Counted from the first letter of the stretch, positions 37,479-48,376 are shown. The stretch is 64,000 nucleotides of DNA from Aquibium sp. ELW1220 (GCF_030398385.1 NZ_JAOAOQ010000028.1:19523-83522), one strand, 5' to 3'. Made by a program: numbers and translations. Notes: a model not told the origin generated them from the sequence alone.

Positions 37479-39881
37479 GTGTCCGCCCTGAACCGCCTTC
37501 CAGCCATCGCCGCAGATGCCCTCCGCAGGCTCGTCGCGCAGTCGCCGGTCGAGCGCTGGTATCGACTGAGCGGCCTAGCGCCCGACAATTCGCCGGAAGT
37601 GGCCAGCGTGCGCGCCGCCCAGATGCGTTCCATGCTGCGCTACACGCCGATCATGATGGCCGCCAACGTCGTCAACGCGCTGTGCGTGCTGTTCGGCGTC
37701 CTGCATCATGTCGAGAGTCCTTTCCTGCTCATCCTGTGGGGCGTGGCGGTCTGCGCCTTCGCGGTTCAGGCGACGGCGATCTGGTATGCGAGCCGCAACC
37801 GGCCGCCACGGGAGAAGGTGTCGGCGCGCGGCCTCTGGCGCACCACGCGCCAGGCCGCGATACTCGGGCTGCTCTGGGGCATCCTCCCGGCGGTCTGGTA
37901 TCCTGAGCTCGACCAGTGGGGCCAGGTTCTCGTCGGTACGCTCGTCACCGGCATGATCTGCTGCGGCGCCTTCGCCCTCGCCACCGTCCCCTCCGCCGGA
38001 ACCGCCTACGTCCTGGCCTTGATCGCCGGCAGCCTCGTCGGGCTGTTGCGCGCCGAGATTCCTCACGTCGAGGTGATCGCGATCCTGCTGATCGCCTATT
38101 CGATCACCGTTACCTACGCCGTCTTCGGCACCGGCAAGCTGTTCGTCGAACACTTCGAGGCCGAGACCGCCCTGAAGCACAATGGCGAGGTCATCCAGCT
38201 GCTCCTCAACGAGTTCGAGGAGAATGGATCGGACTGGCTGTTCGAACTCGACGAGCATCTGCGCATCGTATCCTGTTCGCCGCGCTTCCTCGACGTCCTG
38301 GCAGAGGAGACGCACGATCTCCGCGGACGGCGCTTCGGTGACCTGCTCGCCCCGGCCGGACAGAAGTCCTTCTTCGCTGCCCTGTCGGGCGGCCGCGCCT
38401 TCCGCGACGTGGTGGTGGAGGCCGGTAGCCGAAGCGGAACCCGCTGGTGGTCGGTGACGGCAGGTCCCCTGTTCGACGCCAAAGGCGGCGTCTGCGGCTG
38501 GCGCGGCGTCGGCTCGGACGTCACCGAGGCGAAGCTCGCCAAGGACCGGATCGTCTGGATGGCCACGACCGACCAGCTCACCGGCCTGCCGAACCGCCTG
38601 CATTTCCACGAATGCGCCGATCGCGCCATCGACCGCTGCCGGGCCGCCGGCCGCCAGGTCGGCCTCGCCAGCCTCGATCTCGACGGGTTCAAGCAGGTCA
38701 ACGACACGCTGGGGCACGCTGCCGGCGACCAGCTCCTTGCACGGATCGCCTTGCGCCTGCACGACTTTGCCGGTGACGGCGTCACCATCGGCCGGCTCGG
38801 CGGCGACGAGTTCGGCGTGCTGATCGAGTGCGGGACCGGCTGCGATCGGATGATAGGCCTGCTGGAGAAGATCGTGGTCGCCATATCGGCGCCCATCGCC
38901 ATCGGCGACAGTACCGTCTCCGTCGGCGGAACCGCGGGACTTGCCCTGGCGCGGTCGGCGGACGAGGACATCGACCGCCTGATGAGCAACGCCGACACCG
39001 CGCTCTATGCCGCCAAGGAACAGCAGCGCGGCTCGGTCGTGCTGTTCTCCGACGCGATGCAGAAAGCTGCCGATGAACGGCGCGGTCTTGCGGACGACCT
39101 CAAGCTCGCCGTCGACGAGCGCCAGCTGGAACTGCACTATCAGCCGATCGTCGACGCGAACACCTTGCGCGTCGTGGCCGCCGAAGCCTTGCTGCGCTGG
39201 CGTCACCCGAGACGCGGCCTGCTGTCGCCGGACGCCTTCATCGGCATCGCCGAGGCGACCGGCCAGATCGGTCGCATCGGCAACTGGGTGCTGTCGCAGG
39301 CATGCCGCGATGCCGCCGCCTGGCCCGATCATGTCGGAGTGGCCGTCAATGTCTCGCCCGCCCAGCTGGTGACGAACGGCACCGGGACCAACGTCCGCGC
39401 CGCGCTCGCATCCAGCGGGCTCGCCGTCCACCGCCTCGAGCTGGAGATCACGGAGGCAGTCTTCGTTCGGCACGGCACCCAGGCGGAAGAGTTCATGCGC
39501 GACATGGACAGCCTTGGGGTCCGCATCGCGCTGGACGATTTCGGTACCGGCTACTCCTCGCTCGGCTACATCACGCGTTTTCCGGTCGGCAAGCTGAAGA
39601 TCGACCGTTCCTTCGTGTCCGGCGGCGCCGCCATCAAGGAGCGCAACGCCATCATCTCCGCCATCGTCGGCATCGCCCGATCGCTCAACATGATCACCAC
39701 CGCTGAAGGCGTGGAGAACCCGGGCGAACTGGCCTGGGTGCGCAATCTCGGCTGCACCCAGATCCAGGGCTACCACATAGCCCGGCCCATGGCGGCCGCC
39801 GACTTCTCGGCCTACCTGCTCAGCCAGGAGCCGGAACTGGTCGCCGGGGTGCGCCTCAGGCCGGCCGTCGCGCAGGCATGA
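37479..39881 (+). CDS. Membrane GGDEF-EAL protein (c-di-GMP metabolism)
   Basis: This 800-aa protein starts at GTG and has an N-terminal membrane part with about five helices (residues 50-230) and a PAS-like domain near residues 240-350 (LFELDEHLRIVSCSPRFL). A GGDEF domain with intact GGDEF (RLGGDEFGVLIE) and an EAL domain with EALLRW, DDFGTGYSS and TAEGVE follow. Both catalytic motifs look intact, so it could make or break c-di-GMP. It is a single gene with possible sites upstream. Confidence 0.92.
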   Translation: MSALNRLPAIAADALRRLVAQSPVERWYRLSGLAPDNSPEVASVRAAQMRSMLRYTPIMMAANVVNALCVLFGVLHHVESPFLLILWGVAVCAFAVQATAIWYASRNRPPREKVSARGLWRTTRQAAILGLLWGILPAVWYPELDQWGQVLVGTLVTGMICCGAFALATVPSAGTAYVLALIAGSLVGLLRAEIPHVEVIAILLIAYSITVTYAVFGTGKLFVEHFEAETALKHNGEVIQLLLNEFEENGSDWLFELDEHLRIVSCSPRFLDVLAEETHDLRGRRFGDLLAPAGQKSFFAALSGGRAFRDVVVEAGSRSGTRWWSVTAGPLFDAKGGVCGWRGVGSDVTEAKLAKDRIVWMATTDQLTGLPNRLHFHECADRAIDRCRAAGRQVGLASLDLDGFKQVNDTLGHAAGDQLLARIALRLHDFAGDGVTIGRLGGDEFGVLIECGTGCDRMIGLLEKIVVAISAPIAIGDSTVSVGGTAGLALARSADEDIDRLMSNADTALYAAKEQQRGSVVLFSDAMQKAADERRGLADDLKLAVDERQLELHYQPIVDANTLRVVAAEALLRWRHPRRGLLSPDAFIGIAEATGQIGRIGNWVLSQACRDAAAWPDHVGVAVNVSPAQLVTNGTGTNVRAALASSGLAVHRLELEITEAVFVRHGTQAEEFMRDMDSLGVRIALDDFGTGYSSLGYITRFPVGKLKIDRSFVSGGAAIKERNAIISAIVGIARSLNMITTAEGVENPGELAWVRNLGCTQIQGYHIARPMAAADFSAYLLSQEPELVAGVRLRPAVAQA

Positions 39882-39911
39882 CGTCGCCTGCGCGGATCTG
39901 GCCGATCCGGT

Positions 39912-40337
39912 TCAGGCCAATCGCGCATCGAGCGTGATCTCGATCGCTCCCAGCGCTTTCGACACGGGGCAGTCGCCCTTCGCCTTCTCGGCCAGCGACA
40001 CGAACGTCGCCTCGTCGATTCCTGGCACGGTCCCGGTCACGTGCAGCGCGCTCTTGGTAATACCGGTTCCCGGCACCAGCGTCACGACTGCCTTGGCATC
40101 GACCTTCTCGGCCGGCGTGCCGTTCTCGGCCAGGAAGTGCGACAGCTGCATTGCAAAGCAGCCGGCATGCGCGGCGGCGATCAGTTCCTCGGGGTTCGTC
40201 CCGGCCTGACCGGTCTCGTCCTCGAACCGGGACTTGAAGGAATAGGGCAGCCCTTTCAGCGCCCCGCTCTGCGCCTCCAGCGTTCCGGTCCCTTGCTTCA
40301 GCGCTCCTGTCCAGACGGCTGTGGCATGACGATCCAT
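39912..40337 (-). CDS. OsmC family peroxiredoxin
   Basis: This 141-aa OsmC/Ohr-type peroxidase has both catalytic cysteines: Cys60 in AAHAGCFAM and Cys124 in KGDCPVSKAL. Arg and Glu of the family are in SRFEDETGQ and TNPEELI. It reduces organic hydroperoxides with thiol reductants. The sequence resembles OsmC rather than Ohr. It converges with the GGDEF-EAL gene. Confidence 0.9.
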   Translation of the reverse strand: MDRHATAVWTGALKQGTGTLEAQSGALKGLPYSFKSRFEDETGQAGTNPEELIAAAHAGCFAMQLSHFLAENGTPAEKVDAKAVVTLVPGTGITKSALHVTGTVPGIDEATFVSLAEKAKGDCPVSKALGAIEITLDARLA

Positions 40338-40525
40338 GAGAATCTCCCTGGTGTTGCTGCCCGACGCTACCCGGCGGGCGGATCACAACGCGCGACGGCT
40401 GCGACCGTTCACGTCACGCGCCCGATGGCGATCTTGCTCCGCCCCAACGCGCAGTCGGCGGACACCACCGCGACGCTCCCGGGCGGTCGCAGCTTGCTCG
40501 TCGGAGAAAGCCGCGGACACCAGCC

Positions 40526-41776
40526 TCAGATCGGCTCGCCGCGCAGCAGGTTGGGCGCGGGACCCGCCAGCCCCGCCGCCTGGCGGATGAAGAAATCCTT
40601 CAGCGCCGGCATCCGGTCCACCATGCCAAGGCCGATGTCGCGGATCGTCCGCAACGGACCGAAATCGTTCGAGAACATCCGGTTCAGCACGTCGGTGGTC
40701 ACGCCCATCTGCACCGTGTCGAAGCGGCGCCAGCGGGCATAGCGCTCCAGCACGTCGACCGCGCCGATGTCCTCGCCCAGACGGTCGGCCTCCACCACCA
40801 CCTGCGCCAGCGCGGCGGCGTCCTTGAAACCGAGATTGAGCCCCTGGCCGGCGATCGGATGGATGCCGTGCGCGGCGTCGCCGGCGAGCGCGAAGCGCGG
40901 CGCGACGAATTCACGCGCCAGCGTCAGCCCCAGCGGCCAGGCCTTGCGCGGCCCGTCCACGCGGATGTCGCCGAGCTTCAGGCCGAAGCGGAGTTCGAGC
41001 TCCGTCTCGAACACGATATCGTCTTCCGCCACCAGCCGGTCGGCCTCGGCCGTTCGCTCTGTCCACACGATCGAAGAGCGGTTCGTGCCGTTCTCGTCCG
41101 GCTTGAGCGGCAGGATCGCAAAGGGGCCGGCAGGCAGGAAATGCTCCTCGGCCCGGCCATTGTGCGGCCGCTCGTGCGCGACCGTGCAGACGATGCCCGA
41201 CTGGCCGTAATCCCAGTGTACGGTCTTGATCCCAGCCATGTCGCGCAGCCGCGACTTCACGCCGTCGGCCGCCACCAGCAGCCGAGCGGCGATGGACGTC
41301 CCGTCAGCGAGCCTGACCGTCGCGGCGGCGCTGCCGACCTCGAATCCCGCCACCGCCACGCCTTCGCGGATCGCGATGCCCAGCTCCGCCGCGCGCCGGC
41401 GCAGCGCCGCGTTCATCGCCCGGTTGGGGATCATGTGGGCGAAGGTCTCGCCTTCGGCCACCTCGCCGTCGAAGGTCAGGAACACCGGCCGCACCGGATC
41501 GCTGGTGCGCGAATCCGTCACGATCATTTCGGTGATCGGCTGCGCCTGCGGCAGGATCTCGTCCCAGCAGCCGAGCTGCTCGAGCATCCGTCGGGCCGCC
41601 GCCGCCACGGCGGAAGCGCGGCCATCGCGCTGCCAAACGCCGGCCGGCGCCGCGTCGACCATGGTGATGCTCAGGCCGGGACGCGACTGCGCGATCGCAA
41701 CCGCGGCAGCCAGCCCGACATAGCCCGCGCCCGCCACCACGATGTCGGCGCGCTCTGATCCCTCATGTGTCATCAT
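40526..41776 (-). CDS. UbiH/UbiF-family FAD monooxygenase (ubiquinone biosynthesis)
   Basis: This 416-aa flavin monooxygenase belongs to the UbiH/COQ6 family. Landmarks are the N-terminal FAD motif VAGAGYVGLAAAVAIA, a DG motif (VAADGVKSRLRD), and the GDAAHGIHPIAGQGLNLG signature of ubiquinone hydroxylases. It probably hydroxylates the quinone ring in ubiquinone biosynthesis. Two adjacent ATGs (41776, 41773) follow AAGGGAG. It is divergent from tesB. Confidence 0.88.
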   Translation of the reverse strand: MMTHEGSERADIVVAGAGYVGLAAAVAIAQSRPGLSITMVDAAPAGVWQRDGRASAVAAAARRMLEQLGCWDEILPQAQPITEMIVTDSRTSDPVRPVFLTFDGEVAEGETFAHMIPNRAMNAALRRRAAELGIAIREGVAVAGFEVGSAAATVRLADGTSIAARLLVAADGVKSRLRDMAGIKTVHWDYGQSGIVCTVAHERPHNGRAEEHFLPAGPFAILPLKPDENGTNRSSIVWTERTAEADRLVAEDDIVFETELELRFGLKLGDIRVDGPRKAWPLGLTLAREFVAPRFALAGDAAHGIHPIAGQGLNLGFKDAAALAQVVVEADRLGEDIGAVDVLERYARWRRFDTVQMGVTTDVLNRMFSNDFGPLRTIRDIGLGMVDRMPALKDFFIRQAAGLAGPAPNLLRGEPI

Positions 41777-41881
41777 CGAACTCCCTTGTGGCGATGCGGC
41801 CGCAGCTTGACTTGTCCTGCCCAACTGGCCGAAACCGGCTCGCGAGCAAGGCCGGCGAGACGGCGCAAGGAGCCAGAGACG

Positions 41882-42748
41882 ATGTCTTCAGCCATGCAGG
41901 AACTCCTGTCCATTCTCGACCTCGAACGGCTGGAGCACAACCTGTTTCGTGGTCGCAGCCCGCAGACCGCCTGGCAGCGGGTGTTCGGCGGCCAGACCAT
42001 CGGTCAGGCGCTCGTCGCTGCCCAGCGCACCGTCGATGCCAGCCGGCGGGTCCATTCGCTGCACGGCTACTTCATGCGGCCGGGCGACACCAAGGTCCCG
42101 ATCGTCTACGAGGTCGACCGCATCCGCGACGGCCTTTCCTTCAACACGCGACGCGTCGTCGCGATCCAGCACGGCCACGCGATCTTCTCGCTCGAGGCTT
42201 CCTTCCAGCTGGTCGAGGAGGGCCTCGACCACCATGTCGCCATGCCGCTCGACGTGCCGGGCCCGGAGGACCTCAAGACGCAGCGCGAACTGCTCGAGAC
42301 GATGGAGGGCGTGCCGGAGGTCATCCGCCGCTTCTGGGCCCGCGACCGCCCGCTCGAAATCAAGCCCGTCAGCATCGAGCACTATGTCAGCCGCGACAAG
42401 CTGCCGCCGCAGCAGAACATCTGGATCCGGGCGACCGGGCCCGTGCCCGGAGAATGGCCGATCCAGAGCGCCATCCTCGCCTACCTGTCGGACATGACCC
42501 TGCTCGACACCGCCACCTTCCCGCACGGCCGCGCCATCTTCGACCCCGACCTGCAGGTCGCGAGCCTCGACCATGCGATGTGGTTCCACCGCGACGATCC
42601 GCTCGACGACTGGCTGCTCTACACCCAGGACAGCCCCTCCTCGTCGGGCTCGCGCGGGCTGTCCCGCGGTGCGATCTACAACCGCAAGGGGCTCCTGATC
42701 GCTTCCGTGGCGCAGGAAGGACTGATCAGGCTGCGCTCAAACGCCTAA
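41882..42748 (+). CDS. tesB: Acyl-CoA thioesterase II
   Basis: This 288-aa double-hotdog thioesterase has the TesB pattern: FGGQTIGQALVAAQRTVD and RRVHSLHGYFMRPGD in the first half, and HAMWFHRDDPLDDWLLYTQDSPSSSGSRG in the second. The catalytic Asp of the family is in the LAYLSDMTLLDTA segment. It hydrolyses acyl-CoA in fatty-acid turnover. It starts at 41882 with GCCAGAGAC upstream, 105 bases from the divergent ubiH-type gene. Confidence 0.93.
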   Translation: MSSAMQELLSILDLERLEHNLFRGRSPQTAWQRVFGGQTIGQALVAAQRTVDASRRVHSLHGYFMRPGDTKVPIVYEVDRIRDGLSFNTRRVVAIQHGHAIFSLEASFQLVEEGLDHHVAMPLDVPGPEDLKTQRELLETMEGVPEVIRRFWARDRPLEIKPVSIEHYVSRDKLPPQQNIWIRATGPVPGEWPIQSAILAYLSDMTLLDTATFPHGRAIFDPDLQVASLDHAMWFHRDDPLDDWLLYTQDSPSSSGSRGLSRGAIYNRKGLLIASVAQEGLIRLRSNA

Positions 42749-42872
42749 AAAAGCAGCAATAACGCAATTTTGCCCACATTACAGCCCGCTGATTGTGCAG
42801 CGCGGTAGGCCGGACTTCGCCGGCGAACCGTTTTTTCATTCATTTCAAAAGGTTGAAGCCTCCTTGCCCGAG

Positions 42873-42889
42873 TTGGCACGGAGCTTGAA
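42873..42889 (+). promoter_or_regulatory. Sigma-54-type promoter of glnK-amtB
   Basis: TTGGCACG-GAGC-TTGAA follows the -24/-12 pattern (YTGGCACG-N4-TTGCW), with one mismatch at the second -12 base. It is 85 bases before glnK. This is what NtrC-controlled glnK-amtB operons normally carry. Confidence 0.7.
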
Positions 42890-42974
42890 TCTGTATGCTC
42901 ACGCACCGGTCCCTGCAGGGTGGTCCGGAGTGTCTGTAAACGCGGGAACCCGCACAATCGAAGGGTGAAACCTG

Positions 42975-43313
42975 ATGAAGATCGTGATGGCTATCATAAA
43001 GCCGTTCAAGCTCGACGAGGTGCGCGAAGCGCTGACCGCCGTGGGCATCCAGGGGCTGACCGTCACCGAGGTGAAGGGCTACGGACGCCAGAAGGGGCAC
43101 ACGGAAATCTATCGCGGCGCCGAATACGCCGTCAGCTTCCTGCCCAAGATCAAGATCGAGCTCGCGGTGAGCTCCGACATGGTCGACAAGGCCGTTGACG
43201 CGATCAGCAGCGCCGCCAAGACCGGCCAGATCGGCGACGGCAAGATCTTCGTCTACGGGATCGATCAGGCCGTGCGCATCCGCACCGGCGAAACCGACGT
43301 CGACGCGCTTTGA
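42975..43313 (+). CDS. glnK: Nitrogen regulatory PII protein
   Basis: This 112-aa PII protein has the T-loop GYGRQKGHTEIYRGAEYAV with Tyr51, the usual uridylylation site, and the C-terminal KIFVYGIDQAVRIRTGE signature. It reports 2-oxoglutarate, ATP and glutamine status and can block the AmtB channel. It is 28 bases upstream of amtB behind a sigma-54-type promoter, so GlnK (rather than GlnB) is the better name. Confidence 0.96.
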   Translation: MKIVMAIIKPFKLDEVREALTAVGIQGLTVTEVKGYGRQKGHTEIYRGAEYAVSFLPKIKIELAVSSDMVDKAVDAISSAAKTGQIGDGKIFVYGIDQAVRIRTGETDVDAL

Positions 43314-43341
43314 CAGCCATTTCGATTTCAAGGAGACAACA

Positions 43342-44736
43342 ATGAGCCTTTCCAACCACTTGAAGATCGCGATGCGCACGGCGTCGCTCGGCGGTCTCGC
43401 CGCCGCCGCCCTCGGGCCGGTCATCGCCTTCGCCCAGGAGGCAGCACCTGCGGCTACTGAAGCGGCCGAGGCGGCAGCTCCCGTCATGGACAAGGGCGAC
43501 ACCGCCTGGATGATGATGTCGACCGTGCTGGTCCTCTTCATGATCCTGCCGGGCCTGGCCCTCTTCTACGGCGGCCTCGTGCGCGCCAAGAACATGCTCT
43601 CTGTCCTCATGCAGTGCACGGGCATCACCGCCCTGGTCATCGTGATCTGGGTCCTGTGGGGCTATTCCTTCGCCTTCGGCGGCTCCACCAGCGCGTTCTG
43701 GGGCGGCTTCGGCAAGCTCTTCCTGTCCGGCGTGAACGCCGACAGCATGGCGGCCACCTTCTCCGCCGAATACGTCATTCCGGAATTCGTCTTCATCTGC
43801 TTCCAGATGACTTTCGCCTGCATCACGCCGGCGCTGATCGTCGGTGCCTTCGCCGAGCGCATCAAGTTCCGCGCGGTCATGCTCTTCGTGGCACTCTGGG
43901 TCACCTTCGTCTACTTCCCGATCGCGCACATGGTCTGGGACGCGAACGGCCTGATCTTCACCGGCGCCCATGCCGGCGGCATCGCGGCGCTCGACTTCGC
44001 CGGCGGCACCGTCGTCCACATCAATGCGGGCATCGCCGGTCTCGTCGGCGCCATGATGGTCGGCAAGCGCGCCGGCTACGGCAAGGACAACATGGCTCCG
44101 CACTCCATGACCCTCACCATGGTCGGCGCCTCGATCCTCTTCGTCGGCTGGTTCGGCTTCAACGCCGGCTCCAACCTCGAGGCCAATGGCGGCGCCGCCC
44201 TGGCCATGATCAACACCTTCACCGCCACCGCCGGCGCGATCCTCGCCTGGGTGGTCATCGAGGGCATGTCGCGCGGCAAGGCGTCGATGCTGGGCGCTGC
44301 GTCCGGCGTCGTCGCCGGTCTGGTGGCCGTCACCCCGGCGGCCGGCCTCATCGGCCCGGTCGGCGCGATCGTGCTGGGCGCCATCGCCAGCGTCATCTGC
44401 TACTATTTCGTGGCCGTGGTGAAGATCAAGGCCGGCTACGACGACTCGCTCGACGTGTTCGGCATCCATGGCATCGGCGGCATCGTCGGCGCCATCGGCA
44501 CGGGCGTCTTCGCCTCGAGCTCGCTCGGCGGCATCGGTTATGCCGATGGCGTCACCATGGGCGGCCAGGTCTACTCGCAGGTCGTGGCCGTCCTCATCAC
44601 CATCGTCTGGTGCGGCATTGCCTCGGCGATCCTCTACAAGCTCGTCGACCTGCTCGTCGGCCTGCGCCCCACCGCAGAAGCCGAGCGTCAGGGCCTCGAC
44701 CTCAACTCGCACGGCGAAGTCGCCTATCATTCCTGA
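43342..44736 (+). CDS. amtB: Ammonium transporter
   Basis: This 464-aa protein has an N-terminal signal-like segment and eleven or so membrane helices. AmtB features include MLSVLMQC, the conserved FAERIKFRAVMLFV, AHAGGIAALDFAGGTVVHINAG, and the twin-His pore region with FGIHGIGGIVGAIGTGVF. It moves ammonium into the cell and is regulated by GlnK. It is immediately behind glnK and followed by a strong terminator. Confidence 0.97.
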   Translation: MSLSNHLKIAMRTASLGGLAAAALGPVIAFAQEAAPAATEAAEAAAPVMDKGDTAWMMMSTVLVLFMILPGLALFYGGLVRAKNMLSVLMQCTGITALVIVIWVLWGYSFAFGGSTSAFWGGFGKLFLSGVNADSMAATFSAEYVIPEFVFICFQMTFACITPALIVGAFAERIKFRAVMLFVALWVTFVYFPIAHMVWDANGLIFTGAHAGGIAALDFAGGTVVHINAGIAGLVGAMMVGKRAGYGKDNMAPHSMTLTMVGASILFVGWFGFNAGSNLEANGGAALAMINTFTATAGAILAWVVIEGMSRGKASMLGAASGVVAGLVAVTPAAGLIGPVGAIVLGAIASVICYYFVAVVKIKAGYDDSLDVFGIHGIGGIVGAIGTGVFASSSLGGIGYADGVTMGGQVYSQVVAVLITIVWCGIASAILYKLVDLLVGLRPTAEAERQGLDLNSHGEVAYHS

Positions 44737-44798
44737 TCCGGCGGTCCGCGCCGCCACGTGGCGCGGACATCGCGGACTTGATCGCATCCTCCCAGACT

Positions 44799-44828
44799 GG
44801 GGCCCGGTATCGCCGGGCCCCTTTTTTT
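44799..44828 (+). terminator. Rho-independent terminator after glnK-amtB
   Basis: Stem GGGGCCCGG-TATCG-CCGGGCCCC (9 bp) is followed by seven T residues, a textbook terminator. Confidence 0.93.
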
Positions 44829-44948
44829 GTCCGCGAAGGCCGGAGGGCCGGCCATGGTTAATGGCGCTTTAACCGCCCGCCCCTAGTCTGGACCCGTTCC
44901 GGAACCGCTCTGAGGGCGGTCCCGGCACGCGACCAGAGGATCGATCGT

Positions 44949-47621
44949 ATGCGTCAAGGCCCGTCAGCCGCCTTTGCCCTGTCCGGATTGGGATATGGCA
45001 TCCAGACCTTCCTGCGCCGCCAGCTGATGCGCGTCGTCGGGCTCGCCCTGCTGGCCTTCTGCGGTTTCGCGGTGGCGAGCCTGGCCACCTGGAACGTTGC
45101 CGATCCGAGCTTCAGCCACGCGACCTCGAACGCCGTCACCAATGCGATGGGCTATCCGGGAGCGGTGCTGTCCGACCTTGCCATGCAGTTCTTCGGCCTC
45201 GCCTCGGTCGCCGGCCTGCTGCCGGCCTTCGCCTGGGGCCTGTTCTTCGTCGCCGCGCGCGGCGTCGACCGCCTGCCGCGCCGCGGTCTGGCCTGGTTTG
45301 CGGCGGCCGTCCTGTCGGCCGCCCTCGCCGGATGCATCGCTGCACCGGCCACATGGCCGCTGCCGACCGGCCTCGGCGGCGTTGCGGGAGACATGGTCCT
45401 CAAGCTTCCCGCCCTCTTTTCCGGCGGCTATCCGGGCGGCTGGCTGGCCGTCGCCTGCGGCGTCGCCGCTGCCGTTCCGGCGACCTGGCTGATGCTCTTC
45501 GCCACCGGCCTCATCGGACGCGAAGCGATCGACATCGACGCCGAAGAAACCGCCGGGGCGGACGACCTCGACGAGGAGATGGACGACGATCGCGGCTTTG
45601 CCGCCCTCGGCGCGGTCGTGCACTGGTGGCTGTTCCTGAGTGCCTTTGCCCGCCGCGCACTCGGCGCCGCACGCCGTCCCTCCCGCCGCAAGGACGACGG
45701 GACGGCCGAAGACGACGACCCGCTGCTGGACTTCGTCGTCTCGCGCGACGAGCGCCTGGCGCCCTCCGCCGGCGAGCCGCTGCGGCGGACGCGCGTCGAG
45801 CCCGCCTTTGCAGCCGAGCCCGACTTCGACCTGCCCGCCGGCAACTTCGACAATGACGACGACGAGGACGACGACGTGCCGATGCCCGTTCACGCTCCCG
45901 CGCAGCGGAGGGCCGAGCCGCAGGCACAGCCGCAGCCGCGGGCGGCGCAGGGCGCCGACGCGAGAGTGCGCAACTTCCGCTCCGCTCCGGGCCAGGCCCG
46001 CGTCGAGGCGCCGGCGCCCCGGCCGCTGCCCGGCGCCCGCCTCGATCGCGAGGCGCAGACGAGCTTCATCGGTACCGACACCTTCGAGATGCCGTCGCTG
46101 CACTTCCTGTCGGAAGCCAAGAACGTCGTGCGCGATCCCAGCCTGTCGAAGGACGCGCTGGAGCAGAACGCCCGCCTGCTGGAGGGCGTATTGGAGGATT
46201 TCGGCGTCAAGGGCGAGATCATCCACGTCCGTCCGGGCCCGGTCGTCACCCTCTACGAACTGGAGCCGGCGCCCGGCATCAAGTCGAGCCGTGTCATCGG
46301 GCTGGCCGACGACATCGCCCGTTCGATGAGCGCCATCGCCTGCCGCGTCGCCGTCGTGCCCGGCCGCAACGCCATCGGCATCGAACTGCCCAACGCCAAG
46401 CGCGAGACGGTCTATCTGCGCGAACTCCTGGCCAGTCGCGATTTCGAACAGTCGAAGGCCAAGCTCGCGCTGGCGCTCGGCAAGACCATCAACGGCGAGG
46501 CGGTGATCGCCGACATCGCCAAGTTCCCTCATCTGCTCGTGGCCGGCACGACCGGCTCGGGCAAGTCGGTGGCCATCAACACCTTCATCCTCTCGATCCT
46601 CTACCGCATGAAGCCGCAGGACTGCCGGCTGATCATGATCGACCCGAAGATGCTCGAACTGTCGGTCTACGACGGTATCCCGCACCTCCTGACGCCGGTG
46701 GTGACGGACCCGAAGAAGGCCGTCGTCGCGCTGAAATGGACGGTCCGCGAGATGGAGGACCGCTATCGCAAGATGTCGAAGGTCGGCGTGCGCAACATCG
46801 ACGGCTTCAACCAGCGCGTCCTTCAGGCCGAGAAGAAGGGCGAGGCCATCTCGCGCACCGTCCAGACAGGTTTCGATCGCGATACCGGCGAGGCCGTCTA
46901 CGAAACCGAGGCCCTGGACCTCAAGCCGCTGCCCTACATCGTCGTCATCATCGACGAGATGGCCGACCTGATGATGGTCGCCGGCAAGGACATCGAAGGC
47001 GCCGTCCAGCGCCTCGCGCAGATGGCGCGCGCCGCCGGCATCCACGTCATCATGGCCACGCAGCGCCCCTCGGTCGATGTCATCACCGGCACCATCAAGG
47101 CCAACTTCCCCACCCGCATCTCCTTCCAGGTGACGTCGAAGATCGACAGCCGCACCATCCTGGGCGAGATGGGCGCCGAGCAGCTGCTCGGCATGGGCGA
47201 CATGCTCTACATGGCCGGCGGCGGCCGCATCCAGCGCGTCCACGGCCCCTTCGTCTCCGACGACGAGGTCGAGAAGGTCGTCGGCCATCTCAAGCTGCAG
47301 GGCGTTCCCGAATATCTCGACGCCATCACTGAGGACGACGAGGACGAGGACGACGAGCCGTCCGGCAAGGGCGGTGGCGCCTCGGGCGGTTCCGGCGGCG
47401 GAAACTTCGACGATTCGGAGGATCCCTACGATCAGGCCGTGTCCGTGGTCTTGCGCGACGGCAAGGCGTCCACCAGCTATATCCAGAGACGGCTGGGCAT
47501 CGGCTACAACCGCGCCGCCTCCATCATCGAGAAGATGGAGAAGGAAGGCATCGTCGGTCCGGCCAACCACGCCGGCAAGCGCGAGATCCTCGTGCCGACG
47601 GAGGAAGAGGATCCGTTCTGA
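44949..47621 (+). CDS. ftsK: DNA translocase FtsK
   Basis: This 890-aa septal DNA pump has four or five N-terminal helices (residues 20-190), an acidic and Pro/Ala-rich linker (about 195-370), and a RecA-type motor with Walker [11 protein letters not shown] near residues 530-540 and Walker [14 protein letters not shown] gamma winged helix at the C-terminus ([20 protein letters not shown]) recognises KOPS-type sites. It positions chromosome dimers for XerCD at division. Confidence 0.96.
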   Translation: MRQGPSAAFALSGLGYGIQTFLRRQLMRVVGLALLAFCGFAVASLATWNVADPSFSHATSNAVTNAMGYPGAVLSDLAMQFFGLASVAGLLPAFAWGLFFVAARGVDRLPRRGLAWFAAAVLSAALAGCIAAPATWPLPTGLGGVAGDMVLKLPALFSGGYPGGWLAVACGVAAAVPATWLMLFATGLIGREAIDIDAEETAGADDLDEEMDDDRGFAALGAVVHWWLFLSAFARRALGAARRPSRRKDDGTAEDDDPLLDFVVSRDERLAPSAGEPLRRTRVEPAFAAEPDFDLPAGNFDNDDDEDDDVPMPVHAPAQRRAEPQAQPQPRAAQGADARVRNFRSAPGQARVEAPAPRPLPGARLDREAQTSFIGTDTFEMPSLHFLSEAKNVVRDPSLSKDALEQNARLLEGVLEDFGVKGEIIHVRPGPVVTLYELEPAPGIKSSRVIGLADDIARSMSAIACRVAVVPGRNAIGIELPNAKRETVYLRELLASRDFEQSKAKLALALGKTINGEAVIADIAKFPHLLVAGTTGSGKSVAINTFILSILYRMKPQDCRLIMIDPKMLELSVYDGIPHLLTPVVTDPKKAVVALKWTVREMEDRYRKMSKVGVRNIDGFNQRVLQAEKKGEAISRTVQTGFDRDTGEAVYETEALDLKPLPYIVVIIDEMADLMMVAGKDIEGAVQRLAQMARAAGIHVIMATQRPSVDVITGTIKANFPTRISFQVTSKIDSRTILGEMGAEQLLGMGDMLYMAGGGRIQRVHGPFVSDDEVEKVVGHLKLQGVPEYLDAITEDDEDEDDEPSGKGGGASGGSGGGNFDDSEDPYDQAVSVVLRDGKASTSYIQRRLGIGYNRAASIIEKMEKEGIVGPANHAGKREILVPTEEEDPF

Positions 47622-47698
47622 TCCGGCCGGCCCGCCCGGGCCAAATTAAAGCCGCAGTCGCTTCCTAGCCCTGCGGCATGAACAGGAGATTCGGACCC

Positions 47699-48376
47699 AT
47701 GACCGCATCAACCGCCGCGCGGCCCGGCCGCTTGCGCCGCACTGCCGCCGCCCTCGCCTTCGCAGCCGCCGCTGCGATCACGACGCTGCCCTCGACCCAG
47801 GCCGTCGCGCAGGGCGCGGCCATGGCTGACGCCCAGAAGATCGCCGATCACTTCGCCGGGGTCCAGACCATGACCGGCGAGTTCGTCCAGTTCGGACCGA
47901 AGGGCGAGCAGACCGGCGGCAAGTTCTTCATCCAGCGCCCGGGCAAGATCCGCTTCAACTACGAGGAGCCGTCGGGGTTCAAGGTGATCGCCGACGGTGA
48001 GTCGGTCGTCATCAACAATGCCAAGCTCAACACCTGGGATCTGTATCCGCTGTCGAAGACGCCTCTGAAACTGCTGCTCGACAACCGCATCGACCTTTCG
48101 GGAGACAAGGTCCGTTCCGTCCGTCAGGACGACGACCTGACCAGCATCCAGCTCCAGGACAAGTCGATCTTCGGCAACTCGACCATCACCATGATGTTCG
48201 ATCCCAAGAGCTACGAGCTGCGCCAGTGGACCATCACCGATGCCCAGGGCAAGGACACGACCGTGATGATCTTCAACGTCCAGCAGGGCGTCACCTTCGA
48301 CCCGAGCGTCTTCACCATCGACTACGCCCGCGTCACCGAGGCATCGCAGGGCCAGGGCGCCAATCGCGGCAAGTAG
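47699..48376 (+). CDS. lolA: Outer-membrane lipoprotein carrier LolA-like protein
   Basis: This protein of about 225 aa has a signal peptide (LRRTAAALAFAAAAAITTLP, with cleavage near AVAQG). Its LolA-type beta-sheet shell is indicated by TMTGEFVQFGPKGEQTGGKF, IQRPGKIRFNYEEPSGFKVI, and DGESVVINNAKLNTW. It carries lipoproteins across the periplasm. The ATG 47699 behind AGGAG is preferred over 47678, which has no ribosome site. Confidence 0.9.
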   Translation: MTASTAARPGRLRRTAAALAFAAAAAITTLPSTQAVAQGAAMADAQKIADHFAGVQTMTGEFVQFGPKGEQTGGKFFIQRPGKIRFNYEEPSGFKVIADGESVVINNAKLNTWDLYPLSKTPLKLLLDNRIDLSGDKVRSVRQDDDLTSIQLQDKSIFGNSTITMMFDPKSYELRQWTITDAQGKDTTVMIFNVQQGVTFDPSVFTIDYARVTEASQGQGANRGK